DNA of 18,661 nt from Gammaproteobacteria bacterium (GCA_029881015.1 JAOUNK010000020.1:1-18661), one strand, 5' to 3'; positions 8,541-15,807 are shown, counted from the stretch's first letter. The notes: a model not told the origin generated them from the sequence alone. Program-made: numbers and translations.

Positions 8541-8584
8541 TGCCACAACACGCTGTTTTGCGGAACAATTCACGTGTTGGGGCA
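8541..8584. repeat. Imperfect 12-base inverted repeat in the plsB divergent intergenic region
   Basis: TGCCACAACACG (8541-8552) and CGTGTTGGGGCA (8573-8584) match at 11 of 12 paired positions (the exception is 8545/8580), with a 20-base spacer. Within the spacer TGTT and AACA can also pair. It lies 22 bases before the ATG at 8606, so it may fold in that gene's 5' leader, or act as a regulator site shared by both divergent genes. The rest of the 157-base intergenic region holds a lone TTGACA (8488-8493, plus strand) and a TAGAAT (minus strand, just before the plsB start), neither with a well-spaced partner. Confidence 0.45.
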
Positions 8585-8605
8585 AGACTTCACCCGAGAC
8601 GACAA

Positions 8606-9571
8606 ATGAAGAACCTGATCATCTGGGCAGTAATCCTTGGCGCCGCCGGCTACGGCGGCTCGAAGCTGTTGTTGCACCACAAGGTCGGTCAGGGTGTCGA
8701 CCAGGCCGTCATCATTGCCTCGCCGTTCGTCAACATCGAGTACGAGGGTGTCAGCTCGACCATGTCCGGCCAACTGACGATCGATGGCATTACGGCACAC
8801 ATCTCAGGCTTCGACGATCCTATCTACATCGATCGCCTCGGCATCGATACGCCGAGTTACTTCAGCCTGCTGAGCCTTGCCGACATCCGGCAGAACATCC
8901 AGTCACCCGACGACGTGATTCCCGGGTATTTCGGCTTGCTGATCGAAGGCGTCCACATGCGCGTCAACTCGGACTATTTCAAGCGAGCCTACGCCGCGTC
9001 GGTGGACAAGATCAGCGACGAGGCGCTTCAGCAGGACGCAGCTCGCTGCACAGGCAAGTACGGCTTCTCGCCCGAAACATTGACGAGGCTCGGGTTCACC
9101 GAACAGGTCGTATCGGTCACCGCGCACTTTCGCAAGGGCGAGGGCGAGTTCGCCATCGAGATGACATCGGATGTCGAGGACATGTGGGCTTTCGACGCGA
9201 ACCTGACGCTCGCCGGCGACATGGTCAGCGAAATGGCCAAGGGATCTCGGTTTCGCCCGCGCATGAAAGACATGCGCATTATCTTCGAAGACCAGTCCCT
9301 GAACGCTCGCGTCGAAGACTACTGCGGCGCACTCGGCTTGTCGGCAGAGGAGATACAGGCGGCGCAGCTCGCGAAGCTGCGTTATATGGGCGATCTTTAC
9401 GGCATCGAGTTCGACGAGTACGTGATCGACCCCTTTATCGAATTCCTCGGTGGCAAATCGACGCTCGTCGTCACGGCGCGCCCGTCCGAACCGATTTCCC
9501 TGAGCCAGATCAGCCTGTACAGGCCGAGCGACGTACCTGCACTGCTGGACCTGTCGGCAGAAGCGCTATAA
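8606..9571 (+). CDS. Membrane-anchored periplasmic protein of unknown function
   Basis: 321 residues from ATG 8606. The N-terminal stretch NLIIWAVILGAAGYGG (about 3-18) is a short membrane anchor or uncleaved signal. The remainder is soluble and presumably periplasmic. Residues about 37-67 (NIEYEGVSSTMSGQLTIDGI) resemble the beta-strand repeats of AsmA/DUF748/DUF945-like envelope proteins, where a phrase like SGxLxIDGI recurs, but I cannot assign a family with confidence. The middle has a second beta-rich segment (VVSVTAHFRKGEGEFAIEMT). Two Cys (C148, C240) could form a disulphide. An upstream in-frame ATG at 8528 is rejected because the added residues are Arg-rich and lie across the inverted repeat. 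The ribosome site is weak. The stop is seven bases before the next gene, so the two are probably cotranscribed. Confidence 0.8.
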   Translation: MKNLIIWAVILGAAGYGGSKLLLHHKVGQGVDQAVIIASPFVNIEYEGVSSTMSGQLTIDGITAHISGFDDPIYIDRLGIDTPSYFSLLSLADIRQNIQSPDDVIPGYFGLLIEGVHMRVNSDYFKRAYAASVDKISDEALQQDAARCTGKYGFSPETLTRLGFTEQVVSVTAHFRKGEGEFAIEMTSDVEDMWAFDANLTLAGDMVSEMAKGSRFRPRMKDMRIIFEDQSLNARVEDYCGALGLSAEEIQAAQLAKLRYMGDLYGIEFDEYVIDPFIEFLGGKSTLVVTARPSEPISLSQISLYRPSDVPALLDLSAEAL

Positions 9572-9578
9572 TCGCTGC

Positions 9579-10502
9579 ATGAATCTACGCCTCGCTGCGT
9601 TGGCAGCACTCCTGTTCTGCGCACCCGTGGTGGGGGACGACGCGGTGTTCATCCAGGTCCTGGGAATCGCGCAGGATGCCGGCTATCCGCAAACCGGCTG
9701 CTACAGACCGCATTGCATGCGTGCCTGGCAGGATTCGTCCCTGCGCCGCAAGGCGAGCGCCATCGCCGTTGTCGATACGGGCCACAAGACCAGGTACCTG
9801 TTCGACGCGACGCCCGACATGCGCGAACAGCTTTACGACCTGCATCGCAGCGCACCTGACGACGCGTTGGCGCTGGACGGCGTATTCCTGACCCACGGTC
9901 ACATGGGCCACTACACCGGGCTGATGCACTTCGGCAGGGAGGCCGTCGGTGCTGCGGGTATCCCTGTGTACGTCATGCCACGAATGCACACCTTCCTGGC
10001 GAACAACGGGCCATGGGATCAGCTCGTCCGTCTCCGGAATATCGAGCTGCGTTCACTTGAAGACGGCAAGGCCGTGGTGCTGAGTACCCGGGTGACGGTC
10101 ACGCCGTTCCTGGTACCGCATCGGGACGAATACACGGAAACGGTCGGTTATCGTATCGAGGGACCCAACAAATCGGCTGTCTTCATTCCGGATATCGACA
10201 AGTGGGAAATGTGGGACACGGATATTCGCGACCTGGTGAGGTCCGTCGACTTCGCGCTCGTCGACGCGACGTTCTTCAGGGATGGCGAGCTGGGTGAACG
10301 GGACATGAGCGAGATCAAGCACCCGTTCGTTACCGAGAGCATGGACCTCCTGATGGAGCTCGACAAAAAAGAAAGGGCCCGTGTGATCTTCATTCACATG
10401 AATCACACGAACCCTTTGCTCATTGACGGCAGCCCGGAACAGGCCGCAGTGGAGAGCCGTGGCTTCCGCTACGCCCGAGAAGGACTCCGTCTCGACCTTT
10501 AG
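9579..10502 (+). CDS. Secreted PqqB-like metallo-beta-lactamase-fold hydrolase
   Basis: 307 residues with a signal peptide (core LAALAALLFCAPVVG, likely cleavage near 19). The opening VLGIAQDAGYPQTGC is the hallmark of the PqqB-like branch of the metallo-beta-lactamase superfamily. Candidate metal ligands are His106, His108 and His111 in THGHMGHYTG (canonical HxHxDH with Gly at the Asp position, as is usual in this subgroup), His181 (VPHRDE), Asp205 or Asp229 (PDID, VDATF), His248 and His273/His276 (FIHMNHTNP). Substrate is unknown. True PqqB is cytosolic and encoded with pqqA-E, none of which is here, so a role in PQQ synthesis is unlikely despite the similarity. It is seven bases downstream of the unknown envelope gene. 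Its last four bases overlap the convergent lipoprotein gene, and its 3' end also carries that gene's predicted terminator. Confidence 0.9.
   Translation: MNLRLAALAALLFCAPVVGDDAVFIQVLGIAQDAGYPQTGCYRPHCMRAWQDSSLRRKASAIAVVDTGHKTRYLFDATPDMREQLYDLHRSAPDDALALDGVFLTHGHMGHYTGLMHFGREAVGAAGIPVYVMPRMHTFLANNGPWDQLVRLRNIELRSLEDGKAVVLSTRVTVTPFLVPHRDEYTETVGYRIEGPNKSAVFIPDIDKWEMWDTDIRDLVRSVDFALVDATFFRDGELGERDMSEIKHPFVTESMDLLMELDKKERARVIFIHMNHTNPLLIDGSPEQAAVESRGFRYAREGLRLDL
10365..10417 (-). terminator. Strong intrinsic terminator of the minus-strand operon, inside the convergent gene
   Basis: On the minus strand AAAGGGTTCGTGTGA (10417-10403) pairs fully with TCACACGGGCCCTTT (10386-10372), counting two G-U pairs. 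It continues, after a two-base bulge, into TTCAT/ATGAA with a GTGA loop (10397-10394). The stem is followed by C and six T (10370-10365). In this orientation it has all features of a Rho-independent terminator, and it lies 82 bases past the lipoprotein stop codon. On the plus strand the hairpin is not followed by a T run. The pairing is read directly; function is inferred. Confidence 0.75.
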
Positions 10503-10810
10503 TCGTTGGTCGCGTCGTCGATTGCTTCGTCGATTTCTTCCTTCTTCTCTTCCAGAAGGTCACCGACTTCCGCCGCTGTGTCCTGAGCCTCGTTCATCGC
10601 ATCGGAGACAGCCTCACCAGCACTCTCCGCGCCTTCCTCGACAGCATCAGCGAGATCGCCTGCGGCCTCTTCCGCGTCGTCCATGACGTCACCCGCCATG
10701 TCCTGCGCCTCTTCCACGACATCGGCTGCCGTCGAGTCACCTGACCCGTCCGACTCACCGCCACCGCAGCCTACAAACAACAAACTCAGCGCCAAAATCC
10801 AATATTTCAT
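10499..10810 (-). CDS. Small, highly acidic hendecad-repeat lipoprotein
   Basis: 103 residues. A lipoprotein signal ends in LLFVGC with the lipidated Cys at residue 15; Gly at +2 predicts the outer membrane. The mature part has about 32 Asp/Glu and only two Lys (89-90), with no aromatic residues. From residue 28 it runs as 11-residue units (AADVVEEAQDM, AGDVMDDAEEA, AGDLADAVEEG, then looser copies to about 93), the pattern of LEA-like amphipathic helices. It is likely an extended or disordered alpha-helical surface protein, possibly stress-protective or a spacer; no enzyme function is suggested. The ribosome site GGAGGAG (10817-10823) is near-perfect, which suggests high expression. It is 24 bases after the hydrolase gene and the last gene of the run. 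The stop overlaps the convergent gene by four bases. Confidence 0.85.
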   Translation of the reverse strand: MKYWILALSLLFVGCGGGESDGSGDSTAADVVEEAQDMAGDVMDDAEEAAGDLADAVEEGAESAGEAVSDAMNEAQDTAAEVGDLLEEKKEEIDEAIDDATND

Positions 10811-10834
10811 GCTTTTCTCCTCCCAATAACATCT

Positions 10835-11335
10835 CTACCTTAATACTTTCTCGAGGAAATGCCCAAGATACTCGTTAATTTCCTCGATATTACCTGCCAG
10901 TCGGTGATCGCCATCGACCAAATGCAGTGTAGCACTGCATCTACGCGCGTACCGAATGCTGTTCTCGACCGGAACGACGTCGTCATGCCAGCCGTGCACG
11001 ATCTCTATGGGTATCGCCGGAGGCTCCGGCGTAAGCTGTTCGTAGCCCTCCATGAAATAGGCCGGCGCAAGAACGAACAGGCCGACCGCGCCCACCCGGC
11101 TCGCCGCGGCCGTCGCCACATGCCCGCCCATGCTCGAGCCAACGAGGACGATCCGGTCGTCGACACCGGCGCATACCTGCACGCATTTGGCGACGCGTTC
11201 TGTCGGGTCGGCGATACCCTGGTAGTCGATGCTGTCCGCCGTGCAGCCAAGCCCCCTGGCCAGTTCCGCCATCGCACGAATTTTCGTGCCCCACGGACCG
11301 CTCTCCTGGCCGTGTGAAAAAAGTACTGTCGTCAT
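10835..11335 (-). CDS. Small alpha/beta-hydrolase (YqiA/dienelactone-hydrolase-like)
   Basis: 166-residue compact alpha/beta-hydrolase, lacking a signal peptide, so cytoplasmic. It opens with FSHGQESGPWGTK, an oxyanion-type HG motif. The nucleophile elbow is GSSMGG with Ser68. The acid is in HGWHDDVVP (Asp118 or Asp119), and the catalytic His is H144 in VDGDHR. The lid is minimal, as in the UPF0227/YqiA and RBBP9-like small esterases; the exact substrate cannot be told. The start ATG overlaps the stop of the upstream duplicated thioredoxin-fold gene (ATGA at 11335-11332), implying translational coupling. Confidence 0.88.
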   Translation of the reverse strand: MTTVLFSHGQESGPWGTKIRAMAELARGLGCTADSIDYQGIADPTERVAKCVQVCAGVDDRIVLVGSSMGGHVATAAASRVGAVGLFVLAPAYFMEGYEQLTPEPPAIPIEIVHGWHDDVVPVENSIRYARRCSATLHLVDGDHRLAGNIEEINEYLGHFLEKVLR

Positions 11336-12666
11336 ACGAGTATTCCGTCTCCGGTATCACAGTGTTCTTCAATGTGGCGAACCAGCAACCAGTCCCGGTC
11401 CTGCCCCCAAAAAATTTCCTCGCCGAGCCGCACCGTCGGCACGCCCCACGACCCCGACTCCACCATCGACTCGCGGTTCTCCTCGGTCGGCTTGCGCCAG
11501 TCGTCCCCGGCCATTGCGTTGAGTACATCCGGCCAGAAAAGGCCCGTGCGGCCGGTTACTTTGCGCATGCCTTTGTCGGTCGCCACGTCGACCCCCTCGC
11601 TCCAGATCGCGGTACCCGCATTCAGCAGGAACTCGCGCCCTTTGTGTTCCGATTCTGCGTACCGAAAGACGGCCAGGCATCGTTCGATGCCCTCGCCAAC
11701 CGGGTCCGCGATCTTGCCAAAGGGAACACCCAATCTCGCCGCCTCGCGACTCGTGTCCTTCGCGATGTACAGGAGCTTCACGCGCGGCACCTGCACGCCC
11801 CGCATGACCAGTGGCAGAACCGGCCGCAGTTTCAATTCGAGGCCGAAAGCGTCGGCGATCGCGTACACACGCCTGAGCGCAAGGTAGGAGTAAGGGCTGC
11901 GGAACGAATGAAAAAACTCGAGCGGTGGCAGGGACCTTGCGGCGGCCGGCGGCCTGGCGGGGAGCGAGAACCGTGCCGCCTGGCGCAGGGAAGCCAGCAA
12001 GGCGCTCCGCTTGCGCGCGGTCGCGGCGCCGACTTCGCCGAGTCGATCGATGAGATAGTGCAGGCGATCAACGCCCCAGAACCACTCGCCGGCGTAATGC
12101 AGCATCGCACTGTTGTAGTGGCCGAGGCGCTTCTGCAACGCCTGGGAATCCTTGACCATCTGGTCCCCTGCACCTGCTTTACCGGTGTCCGCACGGCGTG
12201 CGGCAGCCTCGACGTCGCCACGCCAGTAAATGCCGAGGACCTCACGCATCTCGTCGAGAAAATCCGGCGACTGCGCATGGGCCGCGAGTTCATCGAGCAA
12301 GCCTCGTCGATGCTCAACGGGTGGCGTCGCGCCGCGATCGAGGAACGGGATACCGAGTTCGGCCGCAACGCGGCGTGCGTCCATCGCCGCGTACTCCGAT
12401 TGCAGCTCCGGTTCGGGACGGTACTCATCGCCAAGCGCCTGTGACAAGTAGATATGGAGTTCGATGTCGAACTGCGCCCGCAGTTCGGGCAGGTAGTAAG
12501 CCAGCAGGTAGGAATATGGGTCATCAAGCTGCAGGAACACGGAGACTTCGTGTGCCGCACCGGTCAGTTTGCGGCGCAATTCGCGTGACGAACGCTGCAC
12601 GCGACGCGAACCCGGGCTAAGGAGCAGGTTCAGGAGCTGTGAGCGTGCCTTGTTCTTGATACTCAA
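11332..12666 (-). CDS. Duplicated thioredoxin-fold protein (two HCCA-isomerase/DsbA-like domains)
   Basis: 444 residues from TTG 12666; GTG 12696 gives 454. Two homologous halves are visible. Domain 1 (about 40-210) has FLQLDDPYSYLLAYYLPEL and ends EWFWGVDRLHYL. Domain 2 (about 249-430) has FFHSFRSPYSYLALRRVYAI and ends GVPTVRLGEEIFWGQDRDWLL. The SPYSYLA and GVPT...FWGQDR signatures belong to the 2-hydroxychromene-2-carboxylate isomerase/kappa-GST branch of the DsbA fold, which uses glutathione and a Ser rather than CxxC. No CxxC is present, so it is not a disulphide oxidase. Domain 1 lacks the cis-Pro (NSAM in place of GVPT) and the SPY Ser (DDPY), so it looks degenerate. There is no signal peptide; the basic N-terminus suggests a cytoplasmic protein. 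TTG is preferred because it makes a TTGA overlap with the ATL gene and has GGGA six bases upstream. Confidence 0.85.
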   Translation of the reverse strand: MSIKNKARSQLLNLLLSPGSRRVQRSSRELRRKLTGAAHEVSVFLQLDDPYSYLLAYYLPELRAQFDIELHIYLSQALGDEYRPEPELQSEYAAMDARRVAAELGIPFLDRGATPPVEHRRGLLDELAAHAQSPDFLDEMREVLGIYWRGDVEAAARRADTGKAGAGDQMVKDSQALQKRLGHYNSAMLHYAGEWFWGVDRLHYLIDRLGEVGAATARKRSALLASLRQAARFSLPARPPAAARSLPPLEFFHSFRSPYSYLALRRVYAIADAFGLELKLRPVLPLVMRGVQVPRVKLLYIAKDTSREAARLGVPFGKIADPVGEGIERCLAVFRYAESEHKGREFLLNAGTAIWSEGVDVATDKGMRKVTGRTGLFWPDVLNAMAGDDWRKPTEENRESMVESGSWGVPTVRLGEEIFWGQDRDWLLVRHIEEHCDTGDGILV

Positions 12667-13022
12667 TCTTCGTCCCAGGCCGAAGTCGGCTTCCACAACA
12701 ACTCGTCCAGGTCAGGCTGCCAGCGGTATTTTTTCATATCCACCCTGCCCTTCGACATCACGACGCCTTCCTCGGCAAGGCGGTCTCGTTGTGTACGAAA
12801 GGCTCGAGTATTCGCACCAAAGGCACTCTTGCCCGACGATGTAATTACGCGATGCCACGGTAGCGCAAGGTCTTGTGGCGAATGCCGCAGTGCGTAGCCG
12901 ACTTGCCTGGCACCGCGTGGTATCCCGGCGATTTCCGCGACCTGGCCGTAGTTCGCAACACTACCACGCGGAATTTCCAGGATCGTCTCCCAGATACGGC
13001 GCATGCGCGTCTCGCGGTCCAC
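12663..13022 (-). CDS. Alkyltransferase-like (ATL) DNA-damage recognition protein
   Basis: 119-residue MGMT-family protein. The active-site PCHRV of O6-alkylguanine transferases is PWHRVI here (55-60), so Trp56 replaces the acceptor Cys. It therefore binds O6-alkylguanine without repairing it and is thought to hand lesions to nucleotide excision repair, as known for E. coli YbaZ and S. pombe Atl1. The base-flipping Tyr25 (ANYGQVA) and the helix-turn-helix Arg39 (RGARQVG) are conserved. The C-terminal KKYRWQP matches YbaZ. GTG 13022 follows the GTPase stop codon immediately and has GAGG just upstream; ATG 13004 is an alternative. The stop overlaps the next gene's TTG. Placement inside a GTPase/thioredoxin-fold operon is unusual. 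Confidence 0.92.
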   Translation of the reverse strand: MDRETRMRRIWETILEIPRGSVANYGQVAEIAGIPRGARQVGYALRHSPQDLALPWHRVITSSGKSAFGANTRAFRTQRDRLAEEGVVMSKGRVDMKKYRWQPDLDELLWKPTSAWDED

Positions 13023-14378
13023 CTACCTCAGTCCCAGGCGCGCCTGTATTTCGCGCCGTGCGTCCGAGAGAACGGTATCCCGGTCCAGCGAATCGAGGAT
13101 CTCCTTGACCACCTTCTTCGGGCCGCCGTCGCCCCACGATTTGCCTTTGGCCAGGTATTTTCCGGCAGCCTGCCCGACCAGGTACGTGCTGTAGTAGGCA
13201 ATGGCGCCCTGTGCGCCCGCCGTGAGTATGGTGGACAGGCCGAGCGTGCCGACTTTGAGCGCGCTCGACACCAGGTGCAACGCCCAGACCGTGGTCATGA
13301 GTGCGGCCGATTCGGCGACGATCACGCGCACTATGGATCCCGCCTCCTTGCGACTCAGCGGCAGGTCATAGACGCGGGAGAGGTGCACGACCATACCGAC
13401 ATCGATGAACGCTGCCGCGAACAGGTCGGCAACCGGCACGGGATTCAGTGCGACGGCAATACCCTTGCCCACGCAATAGGTGCGTACCAGCTTGTCACCC
13501 AGCTCCTGGCGGGCCGCGAGAATCCGTTGCCCAACCTGGTCGGAGAGGTCGGCGGCGAAGAGGCTCGCATTGAGCGCGGCGAGCGTCTTGCCCTCGGCGT
13601 CGAGAACCTCCCAGAGTTTGAGACGCAACGCGGCGACATCCGGCACTCGCGCCCTTGCGGAGACCACTTCATTGCCGGCGGCATCGACTTCGATGAGTGT
13701 CTGCGGGCGCGGTTGAGCCGCGGCGACGATAACGTGGTTCGGATTGATCAGTCCGGTGGTCTTGCTACGCACGGATGCCACGAGCGACTCGCACTCCTGC
13801 TCCGTGTACAGGTCCGATTTATTCAACGCGATCAACACCGGGCGCCCCTGCGCGAGCAGGGCTTTCAGCGCCGTGAGCTCCGTCTCGGTAACGTCGCTGT
13901 CGATGACGAAAATGACGAGGTCCGATCGCCCGGCGACTTCTTTGGCGAGCGCCTCCCGATCCTCCCCGCCCGCCTCGTCGAGCCCCGGCGTGTCGATCAG
14001 GAAGACGCCTCCGGCTTCTACCTCGTTCCAGGCCTGCATCGATGAGAAGCGTGTCTCGCCGTGAATCGGGCTGACCGAAAATCGCTCTTCGCCGATCAGG
14101 GCGTTGAGCAGGGACGACTTGCCCGTGCTGACGCGACCGAATACCGACAGGTGCAGATGACCGTGCTCGATCTTGTCGAGCATGGCCTGCACGGCATTGT
14201 AGTCGTGGACGAGGGATTCGCGCACACCCTCGGGCAGGCGCGAGTCGTGCACAAGCTCGCGCAGGCTCTCGCGCGCGAGACCAAGATGGTCGGTGCCGGA
14301 GTCACCGCCTGCCCTAGTCTGCTTTTTCGGCCAGGGCCATTTTGGTAATGCGGCGTACGCCCGCTTCCAAATGCTCAC
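13023..14378 (-). CDS. GTPase B: dynamin-like/DUF697 GTPase
   Basis: 451 residues from GTG 14378, chosen for AAGGA five bases upstream. It overlaps the upstream GTPase by 65 bases; the longest open frame begins at 14462. G motifs: P-loop GRVSTGKSS (81-89), G3 DTPG (129-132), G4 NKSD (186-189). After the GTPase domain a helical region follows. The DUF697-like C-terminus (about 295-405) carries NPVPVADLFAAAFIDVGMVVHLSRVYDLPLS and hydrophobic helices able to insert in a membrane (TVWALHLVSSALKVGTLGLS, AIAYYSTYLVGQAAG). DUF697 (YcjF-type) proteins are membrane-associated GTPase partners of unknown role. It is a paralogue of the gene just upstream, so the two probably act as a heteromeric pair on the inner membrane. 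GTP-binding is secure; cellular role unknown. Confidence 0.88.
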   Translation of the reverse strand: MSIWKRAYAALPKWPWPKKQTRAGGDSGTDHLGLARESLRELVHDSRLPEGVRESLVHDYNAVQAMLDKIEHGHLHLSVFGRVSTGKSSLLNALIGEERFSVSPIHGETRFSSMQAWNEVEAGGVFLIDTPGLDEAGGEDREALAKEVAGRSDLVIFVIDSDVTETELTALKALLAQGRPVLIALNKSDLYTEQECESLVASVRSKTTGLINPNHVIVAAAQPRPQTLIEVDAAGNEVVSARARVPDVAALRLKLWEVLDAEGKTLAALNASLFAADLSDQVGQRILAARQELGDKLVRTYCVGKGIAVALNPVPVADLFAAAFIDVGMVVHLSRVYDLPLSRKEAGSIVRVIVAESAALMTTVWALHLVSSALKVGTLGLSTILTAGAQGAIAYYSTYLVGQAAGKYLAKGKSWGDGGPKKVVKEILDSLDRDTVLSDARREIQARLGLR

Positions 14379-15798
14379 TGATTCCTTCCTCGAATGCCTT
14401 CGCAGCCACCTCGGGCAATAACTCGCCGTGACGCGACAACGTGAGCACAAGGCTGCGGCCAAGTGCGTCGAATATCAATCCGTAGGCCACGGCATGGACC
14501 AGGCCGCCCGCAACGGTACCGATTCCCGGGAACGCCTTGAGGCCGTTGCCCGCCACGGCCAGCGACAGTGGCAAGGCCCTGCCGACACGGCTCTGACTCA
14601 GCGTGAGGAACTCCTCGATATCGAGATCGCGCGGCGCCGCATCATAGAGCTTGCAGAGCTGTTGCGTCATCGAAGTGCCAATATAGCCCTGGATGAGAAT
14701 GTCGGTGCCGGGACTGATCGCAGCCAGCGCACCGATAATTGCCTTGCGCGTGGAGCTGCGGATGATCTGCTCGGAGCGTTGCAGTCGGTACTCACCTTCA
14801 GCCTCGGCGAGACGGGCGGCGGCCATGCGAAAGACGGCGCGTTCACGCCGCGCATCGAGCGATGGCCCCTCCTGGGCCAACAGCCGATTGATTGCTACGA
14901 CGAGCACGCCGATATCGGCCGGCCGCGTGCGCCGCCGGCTCGTCTCCTCGCCCCCCGCACCGCGTTCGATCACCTCGACTTCACCACCCGCAGAGACGGC
15001 GACCACGTGGTCCCGATCCAGTTGCCCGCCAATCTTGTCGACGCGTTCGAGCAGGGTCTGCATGAGCGCCGCCTGTTCCTGCGCCGAGTAGCGATCGGCC
15101 TTGTTGAGTACGATAACGAGCGGTTTGTCGAATTCGAGCAGGGACTTGATCGCTGCAACTTCGGAACGCGTGAGGTCGCTGTCGCAGACAAACAGGACCA
15201 GGTTGGCGCGCCTGGCTTCCTCGACCGCCAGGTCCGTCAGGCCGCCCTCGTGGCCGCCGATGCCGGGCACATCGGTAAGCAGGATCTGGGCACCGCCAGC
15301 GTCGTGCCAGCGATAGTGACGGACGTCGTCGGTAGACCCGCCTACCACGTCGACGACGACATTCGCCTCCGGTACGAGCGCCTTGATCAACGAACTCTTG
15401 CCCGAACTGACTTCGCCGAAAAAACAGAGATGCACCGCTTCCCTGCGTGCGGCGAGTTCCTTGAGCTCGGCCTGCGCAGCGCCGACATCCACACCTGCGG
15501 CTTCGGCATCGCGCAGGCGCTGTTCGATATCGGCCTGGGTCAGTGGCTCTGCCTGGATGGCTCTCGCGGGTGCAATCTTGCGGCGAATAACGAGACGCCA
15601 GATCAGCCAGGTAGCCGTGAGCGCCAGCAAGACCATGACACCCATGTACGCGTAGAGCAGGATCGCAGGACCGGCCTTGAGCCGGTCCCAGACGTTGAGT
15701 GCCGCTTCGGAGATGAACAGCAGCGCGCCCGTCGCGATGATAAAGACGAGCAGTATGACGACCGCAATCGCGACGCGAATGAATCGATCGAGTTTCAT
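14314..15798 (-). CDS. GTPase A: membrane-anchored dynamin-like/DUF697 GTPase
   Basis: 494 residues. Two N-terminal transmembrane helices (about 9-30 and 46-69) precede a basic loop IRRK and a helical linker. The GTPase domain has P-loop GEVSSGKSS (128-136), candidate switch-I Thr156, G3 DVPG (176-179) and G4 NKAD (232-235). The C-terminal DUF697-like part (about 345-460) contains AAISPGTDILIQGYIGTSMTQQLCKLYDAAPRD in the position of the matching segment in GTPase B, plus hydrophobic helices (LAVAGNGLKAFPGIGTVAGG, HAVAYGLIFDALG). The domain order resembles bacterial dynamin-like pairs and the YcjX/YcjF group. It starts nine bases after the DUF885 stop codon and overlaps GTPase B. No clear ribosome site precedes its ATG, so translation may depend on coupling. 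Confidence 0.9.
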   Translation of the reverse strand: MKLDRFIRVAIAVVILLVFIIATGALLFISEAALNVWDRLKAGPAILLYAYMGVMVLLALTATWLIWRLVIRRKIAPARAIQAEPLTQADIEQRLRDAEAAGVDVGAAQAELKELAARREAVHLCFFGEVSSGKSSLIKALVPEANVVVDVVGGSTDDVRHYRWHDAGGAQILLTDVPGIGGHEGGLTDLAVEEARRANLVLFVCDSDLTRSEVAAIKSLLEFDKPLVIVLNKADRYSAQEQAALMQTLLERVDKIGGQLDRDHVVAVSAGGEVEVIERGAGGEETSRRRTRPADIGVLVVAINRLLAQEGPSLDARRERAVFRMAAARLAEAEGEYRLQRSEQIIRSSTRKAIIGALAAISPGTDILIQGYIGTSMTQQLCKLYDAAPRDLDIEEFLTLSQSRVGRALPLSLAVAGNGLKAFPGIGTVAGGLVHAVAYGLIFDALGRSLVLTLSRHGELLPEVAAKAFEEGISEHLEAGVRRITKMALAEKAD

Positions 15799-15807
15799 AG
15801 GCGCAGA

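Noticed and set aside
7055..8551. Open frame of 498 codons on the minus strand overlapping plsB
   Set aside because: Out-of-frame shadow of plsB; the plsB frame holds all four acyltransferase blocks.
9567..9572. TATAAT, a perfect -10 box just before the PqqB-like gene
   Set aside because: It covers the stop codon of the upstream gene, has no -35 partner that I can see, and would leave almost no leader before the ATG at 9579. Coincidence is likely.
7843..9582. Open frame of 579 codons on the plus strand
   Set aside because: It runs antisense through plsB, crosses the intergenic region and overlaps the unknown envelope gene in another frame. The translation is Arg/His-rich without any domain, a shadow of high-GC coding sequence.
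9579..10502. Assigning this gene as pqqB of PQQ biosynthesis
   Set aside because: It has a signal peptide, and no pqqA, C, D or E is nearby; only the fold and family resemblance are supported.
10503..10834. A terminator for the plus-strand PqqB-like gene
   Set aside because: A short CCTTCT/AGAAGG repeat near 10543-10562 is not followed by a T run; no convincing plus-strand terminator was found.
11314..12444. Open frame of 376 codons on the plus strand
   Set aside because: Antisense shadow of the duplicated thioredoxin-fold gene; no motif and low-complexity Arg-rich composition.
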